From assembly GCA_963693315.1 (NCBI GenBank), contig OY856188.1, positions 99,050,915-99,114,914 of the forward strand: a stretch of 64,000 bases of DNA, in the 5' to 3' direction. The notes below the pieces were generated by a model. It saw only the letters and a program-made list of their open reading frames with translations, ran no database searches and was not told the DNA's origin. Below are positions 10,490 to 21,654 of the stretch, piece by piece (the first letter of the stretch is position 1; each line of letters starts with the position of its first letter). The stretch comes from Diogma glabrata. Taxonomy: Eukaryota > Arthropoda > Insecta > Diptera > Cylindrotomidae. Position numbers and translations under genes: made by a program.

Positions 10490-11381
10490 TGATGAACTCC
10501 GTAAATAGAAGTCGCACTTGCTTTTTTGATATAATTTTTAATTACAATTAACTAAATCTTTACAGAGATTGTTTTTGTTATTTTTAATAAATTATAAAAT
10601 ACTACTGCACACAATTTATTTATGATATTAACAGTCTACAATTGCAAAAACTTTATTGTACTATATTTTTGAACGATGTTTTATTTGTTAGGTATCGAAA
10701 AGAAGTTTTTCTATTTTGCGTCTAAAATAAAGTCATTTCGATACCCAAATGCGTATCGAAATGGCCTTCATTACGATACGCAAAGTTTTGTCTTTCAAGG
10801 TTGGTCACATTGGTCATACAAACGTCAGTGAACATTAAAACGAATAATTATGTAAATAAAATTAATAAGAATATCTAAATTAGTGTTAAATATTTTAATT
10901 AATTAAAATGATTAGTAATAATAACAAAATTTCAAATTGACTATTTTTTAATAAAATACACATTTTTTTAAAATTTCAAGACAAAAAATGCAAAATAGAA
11001 AAAATAGTATAAAAAACTCGTTTCATAAGACGTTTTATCGCACTTATCCTTTAGAAAACTCCCCGCTGCGCGGGTCGTTTTCTAAACAGATTGCGTGCGA
11101 TAAAATCGTCGATTATGAAACTAGTTTCTTAATATACTATTTTTTTATCAACCTTATAATCAACAAAAAATGGCAAAGATATGCCATTGAACTGAAATCG
11201 ATTTTTGATGTTTTATTGGTTCGTTTTTTTGAAATAATTAATTGATTAATTAATTAATCGTGTGGCGCTGCAATGTGATTTTATCGTTTATTGTGTAGAC
11301 CGTTTGTGTCACAGGGAAACTATGTGATCGTTAATATTTGCAGAGATTAATTGTTTAAATTTAAATATATTAACCTCTACA
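10490..11381 (-). repeat. 5' LTR of CsRn1-like element
   Basis: The LTR starts TGATGAAC and ends CTCTACA on the plus strand and is followed by the target duplication ACTC. The first 225 bp match the split left LTR. The remaining part has no partner on the left and includes two hairpins (10734-10763 and 11003-11141), at least one of which may be a later insertion. Confidence 0.65.
11003..11141. repeat. Foldback hairpin element in LTR
   Basis: GTTTCATAAGACGTTTTATCGCAC pairs with the complementary block ending at 11121. An inner stem TTTAGAAAAC/GTTTTCTAAA closes over a GC-rich core CCCCGCTGCGCGGG. The outer ends AATAGTAT and ATACTATT also pair. No coding capacity is seen. Confidence 0.7.
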
Positions 11382-11385
11382 ACTC

Positions 11386-12166
11386 CATCAGATCCCGAAG
11401 TTTTCGTCCTGAAACCCGCTCGACCTAATAAACCTGAAGAAATATACCCTTCTAAGAGTTTAGATGACACACCGTACGTCTTGGAAAATATCTTATTACT
11501 CCATTCTATCACAGGATGCGATACGGTATCGGCAACTTTCGGTCAAGGAAAAGTCAAATTTATTAAAACATTTCAGAAATACCCAAATCTTGTTTGTCTC
11601 CTGAAGAATTGGTTGAACATGGTTCTCAACTGATTCTGGCTATGTATAATGCGCCTATTAGCTTCCGAAAGCCAAATTTGCCCGAAGATTACAAACCGAG
11701 CAATATTCAGTTGGCAGAGACATACAGATACAGGATGTATTAAACGGCCGTTGCAAAAAATAAAAAAGTTAACATCGGAAAAATTTTACCAACAGTTGAT
11801 GTTTTTACGCATCATTTGAAGCGGGTGTATTTACAAGTCCAGAATTTGTTGTATGGAGAAAATTTCCTAAATCCAACCGACTGGGGATGGGAGCTGATCG
11901 ACAATTCCTTGGTTCCAATAAGAATGACTCAGCCACCCGGCCCACCCCATATTATGAGCTTAATATTTTGTGCATGCAAAAAAGACTGTGGTAATTCTTG
12001 TGGATGCCGAAAGCACGGATTAGCTTGCAATATTGCATGTAAAAAGTGTGCAGGGTCAAACTGCACGAACATGGAAAAATTTTCGGAATCACAATCTTCA
12101 GAAAATCTGGACGAAGATTTTCTTGATGAAGAAAACAAGTGCACGAACGTCGAAGAAAATGAATAA
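11386..12166 (+). pseudogene. FEN1/XPG-like nuclease gene of a transposon, 3' half with CXC-type region
   Basis: Coding resumes at the codon interrupted at 4622. The first landmark is SITGCDTVSATFGQGK near 11505, comparable in position to the FEN1 GSDY motif. After a middle region (PSNIQLAETYRYRMY) and a basic helix (HHLKRVYLQVQNLL) comes NPTDWGWEL. A Cys-rich block follows (CACKKDCGNSCGCRKHGLAC, then CKKC), whose C-x-C clusters resemble a tesmin/TSO1 CXC motif, and then an acidic tail ending at the stop 12164-12166. AATAAA follows near 12180. Frame breaks occur near 11600 and at the TAA at about 11741. In related insect proteins I recall the same order of these blocks. DNA binding by the CXC-type region is inferred. 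Confidence 0.7.
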
Positions 12167-12289
12167 ATTGTGTAAATCGAAATAAATAAAACATTTGTAT
12201 TATAAAGAGGCTTTTTTTCCTTTATCATATTCGTCGAGTAAATAAGATATAAGTAAATAAGATTGTACCAAACAGATGGAAATTCTTTA

Positions 12290-12690
12290 CTCCAGAATTT
12301 TTAAGGTCACTGAGGCATACCCGCCCTGAGCCCTAGGTACTCCGAGGTTAATCGCCGACATCATATTCGTGTTCAGAGGCCCCAGAACAGAAACCCCCGA
12401 GTAACGAGCTTCGATCAATTTCGAGCTGAATTTATGGAAAGTTCCAGGAGATGAGTGAGACATACCCGCCCTGGTCCCTAGGTACTCCGAGGGTCATCGC
12501 CGACATCATATTCGTGTTCAACGACCCCAGCAACCCCCGAGTAACGAGCTTCGATCAATTTCGAGCTGAATTTATGGAAAGTTCCAGGAGATGAGTTAGA
12601 CATACCCGCCCTAGGCCCTAGGTACTCCGAGGGTCATCGCCGACATCATATTCATGTTCAGCGGCCCCAAAAACCCCCGAATAACAAAAA
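12290..12690. repeat. Tandem repeat, about 143 bp x 3
   Basis: The phrase CATACCCGCCCT followed by CCCTAGGTACTCCGAGG starts units at about 12311, 12455 and 12597. The units are GC-richer than their surroundings and highly similar. They follow the nuclease gene directly. No open frame is shared by all three units. Confidence 0.85.
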
Positions 12691-12699
12691 TGGTTCAAT

Positions 12700-13280
12700 T
12701 TCTGTGATTATTGACCAAGTTATGAATTTTTTTTTAATCAGATCACTGAATTCACTTTTAAAAATAGCATTTTTCTTATGCACGGGTGCAATATGCATTT
12801 GCCGAAAAGTGGCTATGTTCACAAACTCTTCTGACGGCTTCCTGATTCGAATGCAAAAAACCGCATCTCGATACTCTGTCAATATGCAAAATGCTCTGTC
12901 AATATGCTTAGGTTTGGCCTATTTTTGTGCTTTATTTCCTCGCCTAATAAGAATGAAAATTATTTTGTACTTTATTGGTTTCATTCATAAATTTGTGTTG
13001 GTGTAATACAAAATATACAAATTTATTTATAGAAAATTTTGTTTGGAATAATTGGAAGATTTTTTTGAGAAAAAAGGACGATTTTTTTGTTCAATAATTT
13101 TGTTTTCACTTCACTATCATTTTCAATTATAAATCTTACATATGCTTACTATACTTTTCTTTGGACCATCTTCTATTTTAATGGCAAAAAAAATTTGTAT
13201 ATGTCTGTGAGTTTGCGTACGTGGGTGGATGGGTGCTTGACAAAAACGCATGGGTTCTTGAAAAAACTTTGGTATATAAC
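12700..13280. other. No supported gene
   Basis: The open frames on both strands (for example 12704-13006) show no family motif and overlap each other antisense. I see only AT-rich sequence here. Confidence 0.5.
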
Positions 13281-13287
13281 CAACTTC

Positions 13288-13331
13288 AATTCAAATCTTC
13301 TATGTTCACTTGAACATAGAAGATTTGAATT
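13288..13331. repeat. Perfect palindrome, 21-bp arms
   Basis: AATTCAAATCTTCTATGTTCA is followed by a 2-nt loop and then its exact reverse complement. It stands at the left edge of the dispersed repeat module 13380-14480. Confidence 0.85.
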
Positions 13332-13379
13332 CATTTCAAAATTGGTCAAAATGGCTGGGGGTCTCCAGAACTCTTTGTA

Positions 13380-14480
13380 TCTTCAATAACTTCCACTCCT
13401 GGACTTCAATCTTATTGAAACCTGGTACATACAATTTTAGTCCTGTTTCCAATATTACTGCGTACCAACTTCCGGTTTGTCACATCCGGTTAAAAAATTT
13501 TTTTGCGTTGTTTATCACAAATTCCTATTTTGCCTTCAGTTATAAATCGACATTCATGAAACGTAAGTTAAAGGTGTCAATCAATATGATGAAGATTTCA
13601 TTAGCTTTTGGAGTACTTTGTACTTAAGGTAGAAAGGCCCACCGTACAACAGGTAGTTTTTTCACTATGTTTTTTATATTTGTTCCCGCATACAACATTT
13701 GTTCGTAAATGAATTTTAATGACACTTTAAAAAATAAAGATTCAAATATGTATCAGAAAGAATTGATTAGTTTTTGAGCAATATTGAACAAAGTGGTGGA
13801 GGGTCCCACGAGCACCTGTTTTTTGAAAGCTCAATAACATCTATACCTGATAATGGAATTGGATTAATCTTTGTATTTAAACATTTGATACGGCTCAAAA
13901 CAGTTCTGCATCCCAACTGACAACTTCTGTTTTTTAACTTCCAGCAAAAATTTTTTTTTGCATGCAATTTTTTGTATTTTGTCAGTGTCTTTATTCACAC
14001 TATAGCATACAATAATGAAGTGATTATGATGAAGCTTATGAGTTTGAGAAGATAATGATCAACTTTTGAGTTATGGGACACATTGATCAAAGTGACGGTG
14101 GGTCCACAATACAACTGCTAACTCTTCACACTTTGTTTTTAAAGTTTGTTGGAAGCATGCAGACTTCGTTCATTAATCAATTTTGATGACACTTTGACAA
14201 AAGATGCAGATTTAAATGACAAAAAACTGGTTAGTGGTCGATATTGGGATAAGTGGTGGGGACCTCCCGAGCACCTGTTTATTTATTTAAAACTTTAATA
14301 CCATCACTTCCTGATAATTGATTTTGATTAAACTTGGTATATATACTTAGAGTATGATTTGTAACAGTTCTGCATTCCGATTTCCGGTTTGTCACTTCTG
14401 GTAAAAAGTTTTTTACTTTTCCTATTCGTACAAATAGAATTTATTTCTGTACAGAAATTACAGCTTTCTTTAATGTTTTC
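13380..14480 (+). repeat. Two or more tandem copies of a dispersed repeat module
   Basis: Phrases such as CACTTTGACAAAAGATGCAG, GTCCCACGAGCACCTGTTT and TTCCGGTTTGTCACTTCTGG recur at a spacing of about 440-480 bp and match 2790-3320. The copies are diverged. I see no conserved open frame. Confidence 0.6.
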
Positions 14481-14499
14481 ATAACTAGAACTACGAGAA

Positions 14500-15640
14500 A
14501 TCTATAAATAAATAAATTTAGCAGATTTTGTTGCCAGAGCTGTGGTGAAGTTCGCCTTTACATCAGCGTCGCAATATATTTTAAAAGTTTTTGTTTCACA
14601 GTTCAAAATCAAATAAATCAATAAATCAAACTCTGAAATGATGTATTGTAGTTATTTTGTTGGAAGGTCTATTTAAAATTTTTATTTACAATGGTCGAAT
14701 TTTGGTCACTGAGCGAATCCCTAGTTTCGATAATTCGGTGTTGGAACTTCTTCGTTTGTGTATGTGTGTGTATAGATGTGTCTGTGTTTATTTACGTGTG
14801 TATTACTGGGTCAACCATCTCCCTTGCTAGTGATGCAATTATATCCCTTCGGTACCACCAATTGAGGCATTCCTTTGCAGGGCATGTTTCGAGTGTAGTA
14901 ATCTCTCGTGTATTATAATGTTGTGTTGTCGTGATTTTTTTGCGTAGTGTTGAGCATGGCTCCTCTTCGTTCGTCTTGTCTCAGTCGTTGCATCATACTT
15001 GGGATGATCTCATTCGCTTTTTCCATTTGTGTTTTGAGCTAGCCGTAAATTGCATGAGACTAAGCGGACACCGCGTGGAAAGCGCAGTATATGCACAATG
15101 ATGTCAGTCTGTAGGCCGTTTTGATAGGTCTAACATAAGATGGCGTTTTCACTACTGAGGCCGCATACATCAAAATTGATATGCGAACACCACCGAGAAG
15201 CTTCCTGATCGGTTGTTTTTGAAGATGATTCTATAGTAGTTGAGTCTTTGGTAGAATGACTCCAAGATACCTCCTCCCCTCCTGCTATATTGCGCTTCTT
15301 CGAACCTGATTCGGTATCATAAGCCAAAGCTCTTCCTGTGAAGTAAACAGCTATTATACGTAACCTGTAGTCAGGATGTGCAGTTCTTCTGGGGTTTTTA
15401 GGATTTGGTTCCAGTTAAATGGCATTTTCAACATCCAGGGTGACAATGAAATAGTATTGTTAGTCATCCTTCAGCCATTTTTTACCACTCAATGGGTTAT
15501 TCACTTGTATGTGTGTGTTTGTTTTGTAAAATTTAAAAAAAAATTATTTTATAAATTTTACTGTTCAACATCTGCTGGGTGTCCAGTGACAGCCTATTTT
15601 TTTTTAAATCACTGGCACTTATAGGCATAGTTTTGAAGTG
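14500..15640. other. No supported gene
   Basis: The stretch contains a TG-rich microsatellite patch (14755-14810) and short open frames on both strands without recognisable motifs. The GC-richer part at 14940-15400 could be an old retroelement remnant on the minus strand, but I could not identify one. Confidence 0.4.
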
Positions 15641-15649
15641 TTAGAATCA

Positions 15650-15960
15650 CCCTCACTTTCTTTTGGACCTCTGTTTCATAATCAACGACCCCGAAAGACG
15701 ATTTCCCAGATGAAATTTTGAAGTTTTTAAAATCTTTTATCACTGTTACTGTTTGGAGTGCTTTGGAGTAGGGGAAATGATCCTAATTTTTTCGAGTTAT
15801 TGCAGGAGTTAGTGCTGATGAATGTTCTTGAAGCTCTAAGAAATCCAGAAAAAGAAGAATTCTTAAAGTTGGTATTGTTCCACCACTTTTCCAGATAGTA
15901 CAGTATTTTCCTGCTTATTTACTGGATTAAGTGTGTGAGGAAGACTGAAATAGCTAACTT
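15650..15960 (+). repeat. Dispersed repeat, inverted partner of 2100-2480
   Basis: Its reverse complement matches 2100-2480 in ordered blocks, including ACATTCATCAGCACTAAC. See that entry. Confidence 0.6.
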
Positions 15961-15964
15961 GTTA

Positions 15965-17215
15965 ACTTCCCGATATGGGAAGTTATTGTTTTTGGGTCGA
16001 TTTTCGAAATCAGAATTTTTATTATATCTTTACGTTTCATGACCTCCTGAAGCTGTTTAGACTATTTTAGCTGGCAGTCTGTATGTGTGTGTGTGTATGT
16101 GTGTGTACATCGCGGTGTGGAACATTTTTGCCCAACGCTTTCCCAACAACGGATGCGTCGATTTTAACAAAAAAGGGCGCAATCGATGTATCTTGTCGTA
16201 ACTTAGAGCCCAGTCTTTTTCTAGCGAAATTAAATCATCTGTTTTTTAGTGGTTTCTAAAAAACTGAAAATCATCTCTTGCAAATATCATGAGATTAAAT
16301 AATGCTATCAAGGTCATGAAGCTTCCATATTGTTTGTCATCATGTCAGACATTTATAATAAGGTTTGTATAAACAATTGCTATCTTAGTTTTTGGGATTT
16401 TTAACAAAATGTGAAAAAACTACGTGTTATTTTCTTTATGCAAACGCATGATATCTGGATAAACCTTTGGTATGTAAATGAGCTGCAAACGCATCCGGGC
16501 TTACTTGAATATCAAAAACCTGAGTTTTTTTTTCTAAATTTGACAAAAAGGTCAGAGGTTCGAGAGTAGATTGCTTGGTCAACTGTCTATTAACTCCCGA
16601 TATAAGGAGTTATTGTTTTTGGGTCGATTTTCAAAATCGAAATTTTTATAGTATCTTTACGTTTCAAGACCTCCTGAAGCTGTTTAGGCTATTTTTAGCT
16701 GCCAGTATGTATGTGTGTGTGTGGGTTTTGTGCGTGTGTATCGTCGTATGTGGACAAAAATTTGTCCAACGCTTTCTCAACAACGGATGATCCGATTTCA
16801 ACTTTAATGATCGATATATCCTGGCATAACTTACAGCCCAGTCCTTTTCTAATGAAATCAGTTCTTTTATTTTTTAGTGGTTTCGAAAAACAGAAAATCA
16901 TCTCTTGCGAAAATTAAGAGAATAAATAATGCTATCAAGACCATTTACCTCTCATTTTGTTTGTCATCATGTCAGACATTTATAATGACATTTGTATAAA
17001 CAATTGCTATCTTACTTTTTGAGTTTTTTTAAAAATTTGAAAAGTAGTTGTTATTTTCACTACGCAAACGCATGAGAACTTAATGAAACTTTTGAATTAA
17101 AATGAGCTACAAACGAATCCGGGTTTATTTGAATATGGAAAATATGCTATTTCGAATGAGCTATTTTCAAAATTTGGCAAAGGAGTCGGGGAGGATGTCT
17201 GTGGTTCGTTGAACA
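15965..17215 (+). repeat. Two tandem copies of an approximately 625-bp repeat with TG tract
   Basis: Copy 1 starts AACTTCCCGATATGGGAAGT near 15964 and copy 2 starts AACTCCCGATATAAGGAGTT near 16590. Both continue with TATTGTTTTTGGGTCGATTT, then GACCTCCTGAAGCTGTTTAG, a TGTGTG microsatellite, and ATCATGTCAGACATTTATAA. Copies differ by substitutions and small gaps. Each copy opens with a short palindrome (ACTTCCCGATATGGGAAGT). Confidence 0.8.
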
Positions 17216-17412
17216 ACTGTTTTTTTAGACTTCAATAGAGACTTCGAGAAATGTTTGCACACTTGTTGAAATTTGTCGATACAAACACTTGTGGGTACAT
17301 ATCCTGGACAATAATTTTTATTAAATACATTTTATTTCCTCAATAAATGTATATGGAAATGGCGTTTTCAAAAAGATTTGTAAAACAGAACGTTTTATAA
17401 ATCGATTACTCC

Positions 17413-17827
17413 ATGTTATTAAAAATGTTCTCAAAAATCCGAAGAGATAGTTCTAGCTCCGAAGCTCCAAAGACGTACCTTCAAAATCTTCGGAGTAAAA
17501 GTAACCCTACTTTCTCATTTTATATTGAACACGACATTATTGTTGAAGAGAAAACTAAAGCAAAAAATACCTTTGGTGATCGTTTTCGTAAGAAAAAATG
17601 AAACTGAAACTATAGGTCGTACCTATGAGTACCTCAGAAGTACCTCAGAAATTCGAGTTCTGAACAGACTAAGACGAATAAGTAAGAGAAACATAGAAGC
17701 TTTTAAGAAAGGCGAGATTGCAAAAGACGCAAAACAAAGAAAACAGGATATTCTCCGGGGTAGAACAATAAAAGAGAAAAAATATGCATATAAAATAAGA
17801 TCTTACAAAAGAATTAAAAACAATTAA
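17413..17827 (+). other. Two overlapping Lys/Arg-rich open frames, unrecognised
   Basis: Two overlapping frames (17413-17601 and 17525-17827) encode short, strongly basic peptides. The second is predicted helical with many Lys, Arg and Glu residues (RLRRISKRNIEAFKKGEI). They could be the two halves of one frameshifted gene, or chance frames in AT-rich DNA. I cannot assign a family. They lie about 0.7 kb inside the right arm of the long inverted repeat. Confidence 0.25.
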
Positions 17828-17829
17828 AT

Positions 17830-18516
17830 TGAAATAAAGTTAATCTTTCACACATTCAAGAACATTTAAACGACTTTTTTAATCTCTATATTGTGAAGAT
17901 GTTCATAAAAATGTTATCCGAGAAGCTCATATGTAAAAAAAATATTATTAATTTTTAACAATCCTTACAATGAAATAGAATAATTTCAGTCATATCAAAT
18001 TGCTTTCATCACAATTCACAGTTATTGTTGGTTGTTATTGTTATATCTTTTCAATAAGTCTCATGTTATATAAAATTTGTAAAGTCGCGGATTTATTTTG
18101 ATCTCATAAAAATGAATACATTATTGAAGGAATTTGATAATTCAATCATCACAAAGCAATTCGAAGAGAAGGTATATTATATTTATATAATATTGAAATT
18201 AAAATAATATTTATTTCAATATATGAATATCAAATTTGTTATTACAAATTATGTTGTAAGATACCAACTAAGTATTTTTCTACATAAGTGTAGGTTACTT
18301 CTTTAGTTAATAAATCAGAACACCAAAAAAGGTAAAAAACAGTGATCAACCCTAAAACACTGACGATATTTTATAATTGTAACTGCTTCTCCATTTGTCA
18401 AAAACGCTTCAAAGTTTAACAAATATAAATTGATGTTGTTAACAGAAATTGAAATTACACTTGAACTGTTAGAATTGTTTTACCACGACAATAGCAAATT
18501 TCATACAAAATTAATA
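17830..18516. other. No supported gene
   Basis: AT-rich sequence between the basic open frames and the right inverted-repeat arm. I see nothing recognisable. Confidence 0.5.
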
Positions 18517-18855
18517 ACTTTTTCTATGATAGCAAATGAAAAATCTATTTTCATCACGTTTAATGCCCTGTGAAAATGGACTCTTTTATCACTACAGTGT
18601 AAAAAAAATAACAAATTGTAGTTGCTATGGTTTCGAATATAATTTTACAAAGTTTTTTAAACAACGCAACCATGAAAAAATAGATTATGAATTTTTAATG
18701 TTATGTTGTCGAATTTTAATTTTATAATGTATAGTAAATATCGATTATATATATAATTATGTATATACTATCATAGAAAAAAATGTATTTCCTACGCGAG
18801 ATAAAAACGTTTAAAAAAAACAATGTTTTCATCTCTTGTAAGAAAATATACTATT
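18517..18855 (-). repeat. Right arm of long inverted repeat pair (with 1469-1851)
   Basis: Reverse complement of the left arm. It lacks the palindromic insertion seen at 1507-1575. It ends GAAAATATACTATT, the complement of the left arm's first bases. See the left-arm entry for the possible 17.4-kb element. Confidence 0.7.
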
Positions 18856-19205
18856 TTTCCTAAAACCATACAAATGTTTGACGGATGATACGCATGTTTT
18901 GTCGAAATTCTTTACAACTTTATTAAAACATACATGTTAAAGAAAAATTTTAAATTTTTAGGAAACTTGTTTAATAAGTTTTTGAAATAAACAACTTAAA
19001 TTAAGTACATAATAAATTTTTATTCGCCTACAGATTAAAGTGTTACTTTATTACTGTGATTTGCGGCCTTAAAGTGTCACTTTTTAACTATTTATTTTGT
19101 TGTCATAGTTACGTCCAAAAAAGTAAAAAGCATTTGTATTTGTTTAAAGTCTATGACAAATATAATTTTTTATCAAAGCAACCCTTAAATTCAAAATTTC
19201 ATTAT

Positions 19206-19275
19206 CCAATTAAAATAGTTGTTATCATTTGTTGTCATCACTATGACAACAAATGATAACAACTATTTTAATTGG
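19206..19275. repeat. Perfect 70-bp palindrome
   Basis: The left arm, starting CCAATTAAAATAGTTGTTAT, runs 33 bp, followed by the 4-nt loop CACT and an exact 33-bp reverse complement. The sister unit at about 19750-19783 has only the left arm, so the right arm was added by an inverted duplication. Confidence 0.9.
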
Positions 19276-19420
19276 AGAAGGAAATTTCGGCAATAATTTG
19301 GAAAAAATAACAAATATTTTGTCAAAGGTTACTTGTTCCACATATTTTTATTTTAAAATTTATGCAAATCTATAATTTTGAATAAGAATAAACAATTTTT
19401 TTTAAAATATTTTGCTTGCG

Positions 19421-19574
19421 GCGAATAAAAAATAGTATATGATGCACGGACGTAAGCTATTTTGGACTTAATGTGGGTGCAAATCTCGGCTAGCGCCTCA
19501 ATTTGCAAATTCCAAATCCGTCCAAAATCTTTAGCTTTACGTCCTAGCATCATAATGTACTATTTTATTCGCCT
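19421..19574. repeat. Foldback element, unit 1
   Basis: GCGAATAAAAAATAGTA...GATGCACGGACGTAAGC pairs with GCTTTACGTCCTAGCATC...TACTATTTTATTCGC. A core TATTTTGGAC/GTCCAAAATC closes the stem. A second copy lies at 19924-20068. Confidence 0.75.
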
Positions 19575-19923
19575 ACATATTAAAGTGTTTCTTTATTACT
19601 GTGATTCGCGGCTTTAAAGTATCACTTTTCAACTATTTATTTTGTTGTCATAGCTACGTCAAAAAAAGTAAAAAGCATTTGTATTGGTTTAAATTCTATA
19701 TGAAAAATAAAAATTTTTATCAAAGCAACCCTCTAATTCTAAATTTCATTATCCAATTAAAATAGTTGTTATCATTTGTTCTCATAGCTACACAATAATT
19801 TGGCAAAAATAATAAATATTTTGTCAAAGGTTACTTGTTCCACATATTTTTATTTTAAAATTTATGAAAATTTATAATTTTAATTTAGAATAAACAACTT
19901 TTCTTAAAATATTTTGCTTGCGG

Positions 19924-20068
19924 CGAATAAAAAATAGTATATGATGCACGGACGTGAGCTATTTTGGACTTAATGTGGGTGCAAATCTCGGCTAGCGCCT
20001 CGATTTGCAAACTCCACATCCGTCCAAAATCTTTAGCTTTACGTCCTAGCATCATAATGTACTATTTT
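19924..20068. repeat. Foldback element, unit 2
   Basis: This copy of the 19421-19574 hairpin differs at a few positions (for example ACGTGAGC instead of ACGTAAGC) and its right outer end is decayed. Confidence 0.75.
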
Positions 20069-20069
20069 T

Positions 20070-21190
20070 TTATTTCAATTACATGTTTCAATGCTGAAGA
20101 CTTTTTTGTAAGGGTATTTGCTTTAGCATAAAAATTATTAAATAAAATAAAATTATGTGATAAAAGTTAAAAATATATTCTAAGAAAATGGTAATTATAT
20201 TTAAAACTGTAAACAAAATAATGATGTTTTTATCAGAATGGCAATGTGCGGGGGTCTGTAACTTAAACATCCTATTTATACCATTCCCCTATAAAATTTT
20301 GTTTAATCGATTGTTTTTAAATATCAAACTGCATTTCATTCTCCATATGATTTGTGAAGTTTTCTTTATTGAAACATACCAAGTTTTTGCTGAAAATTCC
20401 AAATTTGTTTAAATTCATATTACATAATAAATATATTATAATGTTTGGATTGTTTGCGTTGATCATTTTTTTGTACTAGACTAGAAGATATCTTGCGGGT
20501 TAAAGCCACTCACCGCCCACGGTCCTGAGCAATATATTCAACACGAGCTTTTTTTGATTTCTGAGAAAACAATACAATAATAACAGTATTTTGGAAATAT
20601 CCTTCTTAGATATATTTTGTCATTTTAAAAATTCTTAGAATACGACCATATTTTTAACGTCGTAAAATAATACTTTTGCACGATCAGGCGTTTTTAGATG
20701 TTTACTGATTTGAAAACAAATATTGTAAGTTATAGTTTTGAGATTAATTTTGTGAGTGATTAAGTTCAATTAACTTTTGGAGTGTATTTGAACGAAATTC
20801 GAAATCATTTTTCATGTTTTTCTTAGGAAAACCTCTTTAAAAAAATGTTTGTATGTTGTGTGTTGGGATTGAACTCACACTCATCAGAGGCACCATAGCT
20901 TAAATTCTTTTCCAAATAATTGGAAAACATTATTTCGAATTATAACGGCATTTAGGAAATTAATACTGAAACCATTCAAACTTTAATTTAAATTTTATTA
21001 ATTTAATTGATTCTAATTGAATTTGTATCGATCATGCAAGAGTATTACCGATTTCGTATTTTTAATAATAAAACATAATTGGACTCTAAACATATATTCT
21101 CATTCGGTAAAACACTCTTATAAGAGCATACTGTCCCTAATACATACTTAAATAAATATTACAGAAATAAAAACTAAATATTCATTATAT
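20070..21190. other. No supported gene; possible tRNA-derived SINE scrap
   Basis: Mostly AT-rich. Around 20856-20905 the minus strand reads GAGTTCAATCCCAACACAC, which resembles a degenerate B box of a tRNA-derived repeat. A similar minus-strand word, GAGTTCAATCCCTGGTGTG, occurs at 42249-42267. This is too short to name a SINE family. Confidence 0.35.
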
Positions 21191-21380
21191 CCCGATTCCC
21201 GCGTACTCCAGTCCCTGCTATTGGCATACAAGTTAACGTGAGATATCACCTACCACTGGCAATAGCAGTGAGACATCACTAGCCAAGGTGACATCTTAGG
21301 GGTGGTGGCGGATGAACTGTATTCAGTCAACGGTAACACCCTCAATCTTAGCTGTGAAATAATCCTTGATTATGAGACGC

Positions 21381-21652
21381 TATTGTTTCCTTGAAGAAAC
21401 GAGCCTTCATATAACTATGTGTGGGCTTTGATCTTCAAGAAAAACGGTGCGTCACAGGATCTAGGACTATGCAACCGGCTGGATATTGGCAACTACATTT
21501 TTGTTTTGTTTCAGCAAATTTTTGTAAAAATTTGCTATTTACTTTTTAATTTACTTTTATTTTCTCTATTCTATCATAAAATATTGGCCTATGTCATATT
21601 TTGTCAGTGATAGGATTTTTTCTTTAGTTATCCATTCTTTAACAAAAAATAT
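21381..21652 (+). repeat. Direct repeat copy 1 (partner 22272-22562)
   Basis: Starts CGCTATTGTTTCCTTGAAGA and ends in GTCAGTGATAGGATTTTTTC TTTAG. The partner is about 90% identical by eye. Its identity as a SINE or small LTR is unresolved. Confidence 0.75.
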
Positions 21653-21654
21653 AA

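Larger units (their letters stand above)
4627..11381 (-). mobile_element. Degenerate CsRn1-like Ty3/gypsy retrotransposon, inserted in nuclease gene
   Basis: The element lies on the minus strand between 4-bp direct repeats ACTC (4623-4626 and 11382-11385). On the plus strand it runs from TGATGAACTCC to CTCTACA, so in its own orientation it has TG...CA ends. The 5' LTR is 10490-11381. The 3' LTR is represented by 4627-4784 plus 6528-6596, split by a Crypton-like insertion and missing the part next to pol. Removing the element and one ACTC restores an uninterrupted codon in the host gene. Gag is mostly missing and pol is broken, so it is dead. The CsRn1 assignment rests on the gag C-x2-H-x9-C-x3-C finger and the style of pol. 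Confidence 0.8.
19025..20068 (+). repeat. Tandem duplication of an approximately 540-bp unit
   Basis: Unit 1 (about 19025-19560) and unit 2 (about 19565-20068) share TATTCGCCTACAGATTAAAG-type starts, GTGTTACTTTATTACTGTGA, and the terminal foldback. Unit 2 lacks the second arm of the 70-bp palindrome found in unit 1, so its inner part is shorter. Confidence 0.8.

Noticed and set aside
15130..15327. Minus-strand Ser/Thr-rich frame as a gene
   Set aside because: Short, no motif, no conserved copy; probably chance.
20856..20905. A tRNA gene
   Set aside because: Only a B-box-like word is present; no cloverleaf can be formed.
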